64,000 nt of DNA, taken from assembly GCA_032622095.1 (NCBI GenBank), contig CP136064.1, positions 45,457,573-45,521,572 on the forward strand, in the 5' to 3' direction. A program made the position numbers and the translations under genes. The notes under the pieces were generated by a model. It did no database searches, was not told the DNA's origin, and saw nothing but the letters and a program-made list of their open reading frames with translations. How positions within the stretch are numbered: position 1 is the stretch's first letter; each line of letters begins with the position of its first letter. Of this stretch, positions 1 to 11,814 are shown in pieces. Source of the DNA: Siphonodentalium dalli (Eukaryota; Mollusca; Scaphopoda; Gadilida; Siphonodentaliidae).

Positions 1-149
1 TAAAAATTTACCTGATACATGCACCCTTCAAAATTTGTTTCGTCGTATCTATTTTAATGACCCGTATGGTAATATTGATACAGATATATTTGTCAAACAT
101 TTCTTTGTACAATATACAGGTATTTAGTTTGTAACTAAATCTAGAAATA

Positions 150-652
150 TATAATAGTAGCTGGTGGACCCTACTTCGTCCGGGATGTTCCCCTCTGATT
201 TTCGGAGAATTGTGCGATTTAACCTTGAATTGACCATTTTAAAGGTGAACGTCATGTCGGGTCACGATTTGACCCGTCCAAAACACTCCCAGGAAAGTCA
301 CGACAAAAGTACCCGTCGAAATCCGCCCGGCTTTACCCGATTTGACCTTGAATTGACAATTTTGAATGTCAAGATCAGGTCAGGGTCATGATTTGACCCA
401 CCCGAAACACTCCTGGGACAAAAGTAACAGTAGGTATTATATTTCGTTGAAATACTTCCGTTTTACCAGATTTGACCTTGAATTGATCTTTTTGAATGTC
501 AAAGTCAGGTCGGGATCAAGATTTGACCCGTCCAAAATACTCCCTGGAAATAATTTCCCCTAGGTATCAAATTTCGTCAAATCTGTCCGGCAGTTTTCCC
601 GGCCATAGCTAACAGACAAACAGACAGACAAATGTCCAAAATATATATTAAA
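150..652. repeat. Dispersed repeat with TCAAGGTCA-type motifs, copy 1
   Basis: A non-coding repeat unit that opens with an acttcgtccggg-type segment. It continues with modules of roughly 130 bp, each carrying a TTTGACCTTGAATTGA segment, a 'gatttgacccgtccaaaacac' type segment and an 'acaaaagtaccc' type segment. It closes with a CAGACA tract and an AT-rich tail near 640. The same unit recurs directly after this one and twice at 10032-11146. Short ORFs across it (164-391, 366-563) are repeat by-products. I do not recognise a transposon class. Confidence 0.7.
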
Positions 653-1046
653 CTAGCTGATGTACTCGACTTCGTTCGGGCTATTTAGGGATTTTGTTTG
701 GTGATCGCCTCCATCTGGACAGTACCCAGTATATACAGCGTCTGGCCAAACTATTGTTCAATTGGTCCAGAAACATGCCTATATCAGCACGTTCGAGAAC
801 ATGGTCCCACGTGAAATTGGACCCGTCCATATTGCTCCCGGGATCGAAGTAGTCCTACACACAAATTTTTAGTCGGATCGGTCAAGGTCCAGAAACATGC
901 CTATGAGCGAGGTCAAGTTGACACGTTAAATACCAAATCCGAGTCGGATCAGTCGAGCAGTGTTAGAGTCTATAACACATACACACATGCATTCATGCAT
1001 ACACACATACATACAGACAGGTGTTCCAAAATGTATAATCGATAGC
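653..1046. repeat. Dispersed repeat with TCAAGGTCA-type motifs, copy 2 (diverged)
   Basis: Starts with ctagctgatgtactcgactt and ends with an acacatacatacagacag tract followed by an AT tail, matching the layout of the unit just before it. The middle is shorter and much more diverged. The two lie head to tail, as do the copies at 10032-10652 and 10653-11146. Confidence 0.55.
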
Positions 1047-1601
1047 TACAACAATTATATGGTTGATAGTTCACGGCCGACCTGATGCATGCATCTTAGT
1101 TTTCTTGTTTTCTAGTGTCGGTGGTATCATGATTGTGTCCATATAAGGCCTGATGTATCATGGTACCCATGTTATATATACGTTCACTATAGCGTATATC
1201 ACACTATTGTTACTTGATTATTCTATTCTTCTACTCATACCTGTGTTGTACAATGAGCAATTACATCAGCAATTAAGGCATGAACTTGTTAATTATGTGT
1301 GTACGCTCCTATTCATCGTATTATATATCTCTCCTGTACATAGTGCTTACCACTACACAATTAACCCTATCAATACAGCAACGGGGAATGAAAGATTATC
1401 CCAGATTCGGGAACACATCTAACAATAACTATACTATCTTATGTACTATCGGACACAATAACTAAATTTTGTTTGTGATAACTAAAGCGTATTTCGAAAA
1501 AAAAATGTTGTTGTTGCATCTTGATGATATGGGGACCGTCTGGGTACCTTTAATGGGGATTGCACCAGAAGTATTTTCCTACATCGAACCGCCCACCACA
1601 A

Positions 1602-1648
<47 letters not shown>

Positions 1649-2223
1649 GAAATTATTATATTATTTTACCCCCCCCCGGCTTCACATGTCATATTCTCGA
1701 GAAATCGTTCATTCTATGCGAACGCCATCACAAATCAAATTCTGTTCAGCTGCATGTCACTTTGTTGCACATTTCGTCCCATTCATCCTGATCACAGGGA
1801 CGTGTGGGTTACACTGTTGTAAATGTTTTCATTAGGCCTCAGTGCAAAGGTTTTAGCGTACACTGTTTACATTATAAATCCTAGGTCCAAAATTTTCTTT
1901 AAATCTGAAAGATTGACATTTGCGGAAACGTTTTACGCAAAAAATTCATGGCCGTCTAGCAGGGAATTGGCCTTTAAATCTTGTGTATTCGTAACTAGTG
2001 TCAGAACCGCACTAAAAATAATTAGACTATACCACACAATTCAAACTTCACTACAGAGGGTTAATTCCTGTGCCAATGGTTATTTTGCCTATGGGAAACA
2101 TAGGAAAGATGTGTGCTGATTTTTTTATGCAAAAAGCACACAAGACTATTGACCAATCAGGGCCCAGTGTCCCTTTTGCAATGCCATTGTACACCGAATT
2201 CACGTCCTGGGCATAGTACTATT
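1047..2223. other. Unannotated AT-rich stretch
   Basis: No convincing exon or RNA gene seen. It holds a (CT)n microsatellite at 1609-1644 with flanking C runs. The overlapping frames at 1153-1835 show no domain and read through the microsatellite. Confidence 0.5.
1609..1644. repeat. (CT)n microsatellite
   Basis: About 17 CT dinucleotides preceded by a run of eight C, and followed about 27 bp later by another C run. Confidence 0.95.
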
Positions 2224-2483
2224 AACATCCATTACCCTGCAGGGAGCCCCACACATATATAGAAGCATATAGAACAGTGTCGTCTGCTCGTGTTTGTCTG
2301 GGGCTCTGTATGGGTGAAATTATAAAATTGTTAAAGAATACAAGAACAAATTATTAAAATTGTAAAAAATTGTTAGGCCAATGCATTCTCTTATATATGC
2401 GAGGCGACCTATGGTCGACTAGCATATATAAGAGAATGCATTGGCACAGGGTAAACAAAATGGATTTGATATGGCGGGTCACA
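2224..2483. mobile_element. GGGTCACA-terminated MITE, copy A (5'-truncated)
   Basis: Matches the right half of the full copies at 15391, 43901, 58099 and 63262. It starts at 'aacatccattaccctgcagg', contains one internal hairpin (ccaatgcattctc...gagaatgcattgg around 2377-2443) and ends with the terminal repeat atggcgggtcaca. The left terminal repeat and first hairpin are missing, so this copy is truncated or was interrupted. Confidence 0.85.
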
Positions 2484-2672
2484 AATGTTGTTGTCGGTTT
2501 CTTTATTCTCCGAGTCGTAGAATAAGGTAACCAGATTTCATTTATTTGAAAGTATGTTGAGCACGAAGTAATATTACGGATGGCAGATTAGCCGGAATGC
2601 GAAATTACCAATTGTCATTATCGAGTAATTTTTGGACATGTATCAACTATCAAATAAATGTTATATTTTCAG

Positions 2673-2846
2673 AAATTAGTACTCGGGCGCATTGCTGGTC
2701 AAATCTCGTCAACACAACACATGCAATTTCAAAATGGCCAACCCGGAGTGGGTATTATGTGTACCCTTCATAGCCCGATGGAGACTAAATTCAAAAGATG
2801 TTGCCAATTAGTGTGTCTGGTTGACGATATGTTTCTTGAAAAGTAA
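2673..2846 (+). CDS. Weak candidate terminal exon, unknown product
   Basis: A consensus-like splice acceptor (atgttatattttcag) ends at 2672 and is followed by an open frame of about 57 codons to a TAA at 2844-2846. The frame has several Cys but no recognisable domain, and a second open frame overlaps it. It could be the last exon of a gene lying to the left, or chance. No neighbouring exon was found to test splice phase. Confidence 0.15.
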   Translation, partial: KLVLGRIAGQISSTQHMQFQNGQPGVGIMCTLHSPMETKFKRCCQLVCLVDDMFLEK

Positions 2847-3125
2847 TATCCGACAGAGATGTGCTCATGGATTTTATGGCGTTTGAATCGACGATAATAC
2901 AAGACTCGTGCCAACTAGACTAAAACTATTGAAACTGAGCACGTTAGTGTCAATTACTGCAAACCTGGTTGGACAGCAGCCGATATTGCGAACACGATTG
3001 TGGTATATAGTATATAATTTGATTTTGTTCACATGCTGTTAAACAATGGTGGTCGGTCGCCATCCAAACCACTCATTTGACAGAGTGCGCCTCTTCACTT
3101 TTCTGCTCTACCTTTATCAGCCTAA

Positions 3126-4737
3126 GGCCCGTTCCAAACGACGGCTTTTTGTCGACTCGAATCTAATTGTATTAAATCCGTCGGTGATGCGTCTGCGGCC
3201 AATTTTGTTTCAGACGGACGCATCTTTGTCGTGTCGAATCTAATACATCGGTCGATTTATTTAAAGGTGTACTCCATGTTACCTTCACAAAATGGTCACG
3301 CGTAGATATAGAGGCCTATATATACCGGTATGTTATACATATATATACTAAAATACAGTATATAAATTATGTATAAATATATGCGTGCTTGCAGCGCGAA
3401 TATATGTGCATATGTATATGAGGATGTTTATAGTACATATAGTTATATACTATAATATAATAAAATATAAAAGGCGCTACAAATAAATGTTAGATCGTGC
3501 ATCCAATTGCCATATATGTGTATACCATGCATGTAAATACAGGTATACAAGAATTATTATAAATCAGAGACTACCACCCCTACCCTTATAATAAGGAATA
3601 CCGGAATATATGAATTATTATAAATAAGAAGTTACCACCCCTATACCCCTCATAATAAGTAATACCGGTATATATGAATTATTATAAATAAGATCAGTGG
3701 TACCACCCCTACCCCTTATAATGAGGAATACCGGAATATATTAATTATAAATTATAAATCATAGGCTACCACCTATATATCATTTATAATAAGGAATACC
3801 GGTATCTATGAATTATTATAAATCATAGGCTACCATCCCTACCCCTCATACTAAGTAATACCGGTTTTTATGAATTATTATTAATCTGAGGCTACCACCC
3901 CTACCCCTTATAATAAGGAATACCGGTATATATAAATTATTATAAATCATAGGCTACCACTCTGCCCCTTATAACAAGTAATACCTGAATATATGAATTA
4001 TTATAAATAAGAGGTTACCACCCCTTTACCCCTCATAATAAGTAATATCGGTATATATGAATTATTATAAATCAGAAGTACCACCTCTGCCCCTTATAAT
4101 AAGTAATACCGGTAAATATATTAATTATTATACATCAGAGACTACCACCCCTATTCCTTACAATAAGGAATATCGGTTTATATGAATTATTATAAATCAG
4201 TTGCTACAACCCCTACCCCTTATACCGGTATATATGGATTATTCTAAAACATTGATACTATATCCATTATAAGATGTGAGTCAGTGACATGCCATGTTCG
4301 TTGAGGAATCAAACTACCAAAATAATTACAATTTGCACAATGTTACCTAAGCTATGCTTATAGATATATCTTTCTTTATGACAAAGAGAGCGTGCGACAA
4401 ATGACGTCATGTGGGTATTTCCTCAGATAAGGGGAGCCCCCTCATTATTATACCATTATCATATCATTATCATATCATTTGCATTCGTTCTTCGGCAACT
4501 TTCGGCTCTTCTCGTCACATGTATTAGATTCGAGTCGTCAAAAATCCGTCGTTTGAAACCAAGACGGATTTCAGACGCATCACCGACGAAGATTCGTCTG
4601 AATTGGACGGAGATTCGTCTGTGATGCGTCTGACACGGATCTAATTGTTTCAAACGTCGCATTTTTGACGCATTTAATACAATTGTGGGTCTGGTATTAG
4701 ATTCGAGTCGACAAAAATCCGTCGTTTGGAACGGGCC
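3126..4737. mobile_element. Harbinger-like non-autonomous DNA transposon
   Basis: Terminal inverted repeats of about 45 bp: the left end starts GGCCCGTTCCAAACGACGG and the right end (4693-4737) is its near-perfect reverse complement. TAA stands immediately outside both ends (3123-3125 and 4738-4740), fitting the 3-bp TWA target duplication and GGCC-type termini known for PIF/Harbinger elements. Imperfect inverted similarity continues inward for more than 100 bp on each side (gtgatgcgtctg-type motifs). No transposase frame is present; the interior is largely a 61-bp minisatellite. Confidence 0.75.
3546..4245. repeat. Minisatellite, about 61-bp unit x about 11
   Basis: Repeated unit built of 'gaattattataaat', 'ctaccacccctacccc', 'ttataataaggaatacc' and 'ggtatatat'. 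Units differ by point changes and small indels. The whole array lies inside the Harbinger-like element. Confidence 0.9.
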
Positions 4738-5049
4738 TAACAGGTCGGTGTGTTTCGTATATCTTTTAACCATTTCTATACTAAATGGAACTTCCAACTC
4801 AGTTTTAAAATTATACTTTGGAATGATATATTATTCATCTAGAGGGGGTTTCATGAAAAATAAGCAGAAAACAGATAATAGTGAACCTGAGAACGAGCTT
4901 TTGCTGAACAATGAATAGAATTATAAATAAGAAGGAATGTAAAAAAAACAAATTCCAAATTCCAAGACGGCCGCAAAGTTACAGTAAATGTCTTGTATTG
5001 ATAGATGAAACTATTTTCATTTCAAACATTTCACCAATAAATATGGGAT

Positions 5050-5385
5050 GCAGTGTGCCGATGGATTCAAACTTGAAACCCAAGATGGCTGCTGACAGCC
5101 ATGTTTTTGTACCGAATTTCGGATATAATCGATGACTTATATCTAGAGGTCGCCAGAAGATCCATATGACGTTTGGTGATTGTCGGATATAAGGGATGTG
5201 GTCTGGAGGGTGTGCCAAAGTATCGTTTTAATTCGATAGCTCCCATCTACAGGTGATCACAATCGTGCCTGCAAAGTTAAAAAATGAGCCAGCCATAAAT
5301 ACGGGCGGTATGGTTTGCCAATGTATTCAAATTTGAAATCCAAGATAGCTGCTGGGGCCATGTTTTTCATCGACATTCGGAAAAA
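5050..5385. repeat. Two diverged direct copies of an AAGATGGCTGCTG module
   Basis: 5060-5122 and 5322-5382 share 'attcaaacttgaaacccaag', a gctgctg core and 'gccatgtttttt', ending in 'cgaatttcgg/cgacattcgg'. This is probably a relative of the AAGATGGCGGCC modules at 41.7-42.6 kb and 52-57 kb. No coding evidence. Confidence 0.5.
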
Positions 5386-5440
5386 TGATTTGTCACCCTG
5401 AAGCTATCATATAAACATAACACGTGATTACATGTGATAG

Positions 5441-5832
5441 GTTCGTTCCCGTCTTTGTCAGAAACCTGATGCATATACATTTACCAAAGCACTTGGTTTC
5501 AGTAACAATGAAAGCGGGAAATCCACAGAAAACCTTCAACCAAAGTATGAAAATGGAGTGAAGTTAACAATCGTGATGTGGCCGGATGGATCATTTGTGA
5601 GCCTTGTCTTTAATATCAGTAATATCGATGAAGATTGTGTATTCAAACGTAGACAAGACAACTGAGCAAAATACACCCTAGTGCGATTAGCGAACTATCA
5701 TTGGGACATGGCTGTACAAGAAAGTGTCTCGACCGTATTAGAATGTTGCCACCAACAACGAATCCATTGTGGATCAATGGACTTAGTACCCTGATAATAT
5801 CTCCGGGTGTAGAATTAACCAAATGCCAGTAG
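5441..5832 (+). pseudogene. Possible coding remnant of unknown identity, frameshifted
   Basis: Two open frames follow each other on the same strand. The first (5441-5665, 74 codons, no useful start codon) runs from just after a TAG and contains a stretch reading IVMWPDGSFVSLVFNIS. The second (5674-5832, 52 codons) is in another frame and includes GHGCTRKCLDRIR and ends in TAG. A single frameshift near 5660 would join them into about 127 residues. A possible acceptor (cttggtttcag) ends near 5511. I recognise no family. It could be a decayed transposon gene, an exon, or chance. Confidence 0.25.
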
Positions 5833-5869
5833 CAATCTAGAAATAACAGGAGGCCTAATGAGAGAGATT

Positions 5870-7038
5870 TATAACAATGCCTTCATTTTGAAGGTCCTTA
5901 TATATCTCGGTATTAAAATGGAGAGAACGTATGAACTCACTCTCTTAAAATAATTATAGCTATATAATAAAATGTAGTGTCGGCAAATAGTGCAACAAAG
6001 ATTCACAAGACATAACTACCCGCTTACTTCGGATCACAGAGAAGATGGTGGGCTCCATCAAATACGGGGCAGAGAAGACAAGAAAACCATAGTCAGAAAT
6101 GGTAACGCCACCAAGATTATAGTATTACATATAAATAGAAATTATAAAAAATACATAAAATATTTTGATAACAATTGCGTTTAAACAAGTAATCCTTCAA
6201 ATTATTACTAACAAAGCAAGTAAATGACTGTGGGGTCACTCAACAGATTATAAAGACTTGGACTTAGTATACTGTAAATACTGGGAATGTATATTTTTAA
6301 ATTTTAGTCTAAAATTCAAATGAAATAATTAAAATTTAGCAAGAAGTAAAAGTTAATTTTCTCATTTAATTTTTTGGTTAAATAAAGGAATAATTTAAAT
6401 GTAAAATTTGGTTTAAAAAAATGATTGACCGTGGCTCTTCCAATAATTGCGCGACTGACCTGGTCAATTGTTCTTAAGAAGTTGTTTTGAGAATTACTAT
6501 GGAGGGAAATAGTTATGGCTGTGGCTTCGCAAGTAATTGACTTGGTGACGTGATGTTAACAAATCTGAACTCCAGTAAACCAAGGACGCTCCATACCAAA
6601 TATAAGGTAAATAAATAATTCTTTAGAAGTTGTTTTAATATTTACTATGGAGGGAAAGAATTGTGGTGCTGGCTTCGCAACTATTTGACCCCATTGTAAC
6701 AAATATAAATATTAGTCACTCAGGCAATAGATGTATCTATTCTGTATATTAAGTTATTGGGTCTTACGTGTCTTGAGATGTCTAAATATGTTTTGATGGA
6801 CAGATCGCGCAAGCGCAAGGGACCCCCGCCAATCTTATCTGTTGTGATTCCAATTGTTGACTTATTAAATATGCACATATACTTAAGAAACACATATGCA
6901 CATATACTTAAGAAACAGTCGGTGTTTGGATCCCATTTAATGAAAATATCATTGAAATAATCGGTTTCCCCCCAATAAACATCCATATATTCAATATACA
7001 TGTTTTTGGAGCAGAATTAGGTAGACCATATTGAACGC
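5870..7038. other. AT-rich stretch, minor direct repeat
   Basis: No gene seen. Two related segments near 6475-6545 and 6620-6690 share 'agaagttgtttt', 'actatggagggaaa' and 'ggcttcgcaa'. The remainder is very AT-rich. Confidence 0.4.
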
Positions 7039-7455
7039 CATAATTTTGCTGTGGTTAAGTGGTCAATTACTTTGGACATTACTGTATGTAGATGGAGTTA
7101 TCATTAGACCTCACATCCTTATATGGGATACAGTAATGCCCAAAGTAATTGACCACTTAACCACAGCAGAATTATGGGTAATTTTTCAGGATTTAAAATC
7201 CGGAAAAATTACCCACAATTCTGCTGTGGTTAAATGGTCAATTACTTTGGACATTACTGTATGTGGATGGAGTTATCATTAGACCTCACATCCTTATATG
7301 GGCTACAGTAATGCCTAAAGTAATTGACAAATTAACCACAGCAGAATTATGGGTAATTTTTCAGGATTTAAAATCTTGAAAAATTACCCATAAGTCTGCT
7401 GTGGTTAACTGATCAATTACTTTGGACATTACTGTATGTAGATGGAGTTAAGCCT
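7039..7455. repeat. Tandem palindromic repeat, unit about 175 bp
   Basis: 7039-7086 and 7129-7176 are inverted copies of the same 48 bp (cataattttgctgtggttaa...), with about 2 mismatches. The element is then repeated in tandem: 'gctgtggttaa' recurs near 7048, 7223 and 7398. Each unit can fold into a long hairpin. A short related piece occurs near 34530. Confidence 0.85.
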
Positions 7456-7689
7456 CACATCAGTTTGTTGGGGATTTGGACCTTGACTTGGGACCTTTGG
7501 TTTTTAACGCAACAAATGCGAGTACACCTTATACACAAATTTCTGATGTAGCCAGAGTTTTTATTGGATAATATGAGTTTGAAGCCTGCTTACATTTCAA
7601 TATGTTTTCAGTTTTGTATTGTCTGCAGCAGCTAGAACTCGGCGCGTTGAAGCAAAAGTTATAAAAGAAAAATGTGTACGTAACGAGAC

Positions 7690-8530
7690 TATAATACAAA
7701 TGAAAAAATAAATTGAGGGGGGTGGGCATTACAGGGAACTAAGGGTTGAACCGATATACATATGTAGAGCGATAACGACCAATGTTGACATATTATGCAT
7801 CTCAACTCTACTGTTGCAACAAGGTTATAAAATAGGGGGGGGTGTCAGAATGTTAGTCATCTCTATATAGTGCCAGAATAGTCATTTATGGACTTCTATA
7901 GTGGTACAATACAAATTAGAATAAATGATAAAAATATGTATGTAACACAACTATACCGATGAAAATAAAAATAATAATTTAAGCCGGGATAAGATGTTGG
8001 GTTGGTTATATGGACTCGGAGAAAAAGGGGTTCGTACCGATGAACGGACATAAATTAGTGGAGCGATGTTGCCATGTAATGCATCGCGAATGTACTAAAG
8101 CAGCAATGATATAAAATTAGGGGGGGGGGGGTGTCGGAAATTATCTCTATCTCTATAGATGGCACCAGAATTATATAGAAAGGAATAGCAATTGATATAC
8201 GTATACGGTATACTATAGTAATACCATAGACATATAAGTACAAGTATCACGCAATAAAATATTTCGTAACGTGACTATAGCGATGAAAAAAATAAATAAA
8301 TTGGACTGGGATTAGAGATTGTGTTGGTTATATGTGGATAATTGGATATGGAATTCATACCGATGAAATGATTCAAATTAGTGGAGCGATAAAGACCAAT
8401 GTTGACACTTAGTCAGGCTACGCGGGGGAAATAGGGGTTGATACGATAGACCGAAATAAATTTGTCGAGTGATAATGACCAATGTTGACGTATAAAGTAA
8501 CGCGACTGTACTGTTGCACAATTATCATGT
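7690..8530. repeat. Diverged tandem units of about 300 bp
   Basis: Three to four weakly similar units share 'gagcgataacgaccaatgtt', a 'gcaatgatataaaattaggg' type segment with a G run, and a 'tctatagatggcaccagaat' type segment. Non-coding. Confidence 0.5.
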
Positions 8531-8606
8531 AGAACCAGTCAAATATGGACTCTGGTTCCAATATGGAACATCTCAGAAAACATTTGAAGGGCCCTAAAAT
8601 TTATTT

Positions 8607-8957
8607 AACATGGGATCTGCCATACAAATCGATTTATGTTGATAAATCTCTTATTTTTCAAAATTTTAAGCTCAGACTTGGTGTGTCTGAGTGGGATACG
8701 CATATATTCCTAAAATGATAGGATACAGCACATAATTATGTTTTAGGTGGGAGAAATGAATTTTTTTCGATGATAAAATTTAACATGGGATCTGCCATAC
8801 AAATCGATTTATGTTGATAAATGTCTTATTTTTCAAAATTTTAAGCTGAGACTTGGTGTGTCTGAGTGGGATACGTATATATTCCTAAAATGATAGGATA
8901 CAGCACATAATTATGTTTTAGGTGAAAGAAATGAATTTTTTTCGATGATAAAATTTA
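8607..8957. repeat. Near-identical tandem duplication, 175-bp period
   Basis: 'aacatgggatctgccataca' starts at 8607 and again at 8782. The two copies are nearly identical through 'aatttttttcgatgataaaa', implying a recent duplication. No coding content. Confidence 0.9.
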
Positions 8958-9234
8958 CAGCATACGTACGGCCGTACTACGGGTTTATCGAGTACGCTAT
9001 TTTATAAACAAACTTTTGTCAAAAGCCGTTTTGGTCAAACTAAACCTTTTTCGACCGGGAAAGCAGATCCGAATAGTAGCTAAGATGTATTTAGATAGAA
9101 TTATCAAAAGAATTTGACCGATCAGGGTGCATTTTAAAAGAATCGAGTGTAGAAATCTTGGTGACATTTTCATAAAACACGCCGATAATTCCAGAAGAAA
9201 AAAGATGGCGGTTATCACAATAGAACAGGCATAA

Positions 9235-9495
9235 TATTACCCATAATTCACCTCACTACACCAGGGGGCTTACCCATAATTCACCTCACTATACCAGGAG
9301 GCTCCCAATGGGTTATATATTATTTTCAGGCTATCAGATTATTTATATTTTCAACAACATATTATTACACCGGTGACTTTAAGATTACAATTTCAGCCTG
9401 TCCTGACTATCGATACGATTGAGTCATATTTTCAAAAACATATTATACACCGGTGCCGTTAACTTTACAATTTCAGCATCTATGTGATTCTATCG
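9235..9495. repeat. Two short direct duplications
   Basis: 'acccataattcacctcacta' occurs twice about 35 bp apart near 9239-9305. Further on, 'acatattattacaccggtg' and 'acatattatacaccggtg' head two copies of a segment of roughly 80 bp (about 9350-9490). Confidence 0.7.
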
Positions 9496-10031
9496 GTACG
9501 ATTTGAGTAAGGTACAAAAAAAAAATCTTCGTCCACTCGACCACAGAATTGGAGACTACCACTGAATATGAAAAACAGCCACACTAGAAACACCACAGTG
9601 GTGGCGTAATGAAGAGGTGGACTCCATCAAATAAGAGATAACGAAGATGGCGAGGTAACCACATCTGAGAGCGGACGACGAATAAGCAACTTATTTCCAT
9701 TTGCTTTGCTAATGAGTGTGTACGCCGCCTCGCTACGATATGTCTGACCGCTGCCGCATGTGTGTTTTCTTAAATAAATCTAACATGTTTTATTAAAGTG
9801 TTTTGTCAGTAACAATTGATCTAGACAATTTTCAAATGAATACGGACAGTTCAGTTTCTCAGAATAATGCAGATCGAATTGTAACCTACAAAAGACTGAA
9901 ATAAATAAATGTGCGATTTATTCACATTATCTGTCGATGCTGGCAGCGGTAAGTCATGTGTAGGGGACTGAACTCTGCATGGAGCTTGACGAGTGTGATG
10001 TCGTCATTATATGTTATCTGTTATATATATA

Positions 10032-10652
10032 TACTAGAAGGTGACCCGACTTCGTCCGGGCTTTGACCTTGAATTGTCTATTTTGAAAGCCAAGGTCAAG
10101 TGGGGTCACGATTTGACCCGTCCAAAACACTGCCCGAACAAAAGTACCCGACAAAAGTACCCGTCGAAATCCATCCGGTTTTACCCGATTTGACCTTGAA
10201 TTGATCATTTTGAAGGTCAAGGTCAGGTCGGGTCACGATTTGACCTGTCCAAAACACCCAGTGGACAAAAGTAACCCTATGTATAAAATTTCGTCGAAAT
10301 ACCATCAAAATTGGCGATTTGACCTGGAATTGACCCGATTTCAAGGTCAAGGTCACGTCGCACGGGCAAATTAATATGCTTATGAGACTCCCCATACGAA
10401 AGTACCCCCAAGTACCAAGTTTCATCTAAATCCCGTGATATTCGGGCGTTTGACCTTGAAATGACCCGATTTCAAGGTCAATGTCACGTCGCACGGGCAA
10501 ATTAATAGGCCTATGTCACTCCCCGGCCGAAAATACCCCCACATACCAAGTTTCATCGAAATCGGCTCGGCCGTTTTCGAGTCCATCGATTACAGACAGA
10601 CAGACACACACACACACACACACACACAGATCTTCCAAAATATATAATAGAC
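10032..10652. repeat. Dispersed repeat with TCAAGGTCA-type motifs, copy 3
   Basis: Begins ctagaaggtgacccgacttc and ends with (CA)n and ccaaaatatataatagac. Internal modules repeat TTTGACCTTGAA on one side and TTTCAAGGTCAAGGTCA on the other. The (-) frame at 10096-10425 is a by-product of this internal repetition. Confidence 0.85.
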
Positions 10653-11146
10653 TAGAAGGTGACCCGACTTCGTCCGGGCTTTGACCTTGAATTGATCATT
10701 TTGAAGGTCAAGGTCTGGTCGGGGTCACAATTGGACCCGTCCAAAACAATCAGTGGACAAAAGTAACCCCACGTATCAAATGTCGTCGAAATCCCATCAA
10801 AATTGGCGATTTGACCTTGAAGTTACCCGATTTCAAGGTCAAGGTCACGTCGCACGGGCAAATGAATATGCTTATGAGACTCGCCATAAGAAAGTACCCC
10901 CACATACCAAGTTTCATCGAAATCCTGTGATATTCGGGCGTTTGACCTTGAAATGACCCGATTTCAAGGTCAAGGTCACGTCGCACCGACAAATTAATAT
11001 GCCTATGTTCGTCCCCGGTCGAAAATACCCCCACGTACCAAGTTTCATCGAAATCGGGTCGGTCGTTTTTGAGTTCATCGATTACACACACACAGACAGA
11101 TACACACACACACACACACACAGATCTTTCAAAATATATAATAGAT
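10653..11146. repeat. Dispersed repeat with TCAAGGTCA-type motifs, copy 4
   Basis: Directly follows copy 3 head to tail with the same opening and closing sequences and a (CA)n tract at about 11083-11122. The 151-residue (-) frame at 10750-11205 is a repeat artefact: its 'protein' repeats itself and includes the translated CA tract. Confidence 0.85.
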
Positions 11147-11226
11147 AGAATACACACGTAGTGTTTGTGAATACCAAATTTACACCACGAGTGGGATGTC
11201 GTCATTATATGTTATCTGTTATATAC

Positions 11227-11814
11227 ACATATATGCTATTGGTATTGACGTGTTACAACCTACATGTACCGTATAGTGTAGACATGCCACGACAACCGTC
11301 GAAAGTAAATACTTATAAGCTTCATATAGTCTGATAAATTTATTTGCACAACTTCTCGGCGCCAAAGCGTGCACATTCAGTTGCTCACGATAATATGGTA
11401 TTATTTATTCAAATATCTGAAACACACACTGAACTAATTACATTCTTGAACCAAAAACAACCAATATCAATACGTATGAGCAGACAATAATCCAAGAAAC
11501 ATAGCACAAAAGCTGCAATTCGCGAAAAAGGGACAGATAAAGCAAAATGCTACATCGCGCCGCATCAGCATTTAATGGAGGGGTTTACATTTTCACGTAA
11601 TTCTTACACTATGGTATGCTCGTTGAAGCTGACTTTGGTGATCAACCAGAGACGTGGCGACAGGGGGGTTTGAGGGGGTGTCTCACCCCACCCCCACAAC
11701 TTTGATCAAAATGTTCAACACTTGGAAATTTCATACCTATCACAACATCAGTTAGAAATTTCATACCAACAATAGGTTGAAAATGTTCTTGTAGTTAGAT
11801 TTTCGAATAATCTA
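11227..11814. other. Unannotated stretch 5' of the LINE
   Basis: No gene or repeat recognised. Short C/G-rich patches lie around 11670-11700. Confidence 0.4.

Larger units (their letters stand above)
9988..11226. repeat. 39-bp direct repeats bracketing two dispersed repeat units
   Basis: About 39 bp at 9988-10027 recur at about 11187-11226 with about two differences (core gatgtcgtcattatatgtta). They enclose exactly the pair of repeat units 10032-10652 and 10653-11146. Confidence 0.7.

Noticed and set aside
10750-11205. 151-residue minus-strand ORF
   Set aside because: Spans a dispersed repeat; its translation repeats internally and includes a CA microsatellite read as Val-Cys.
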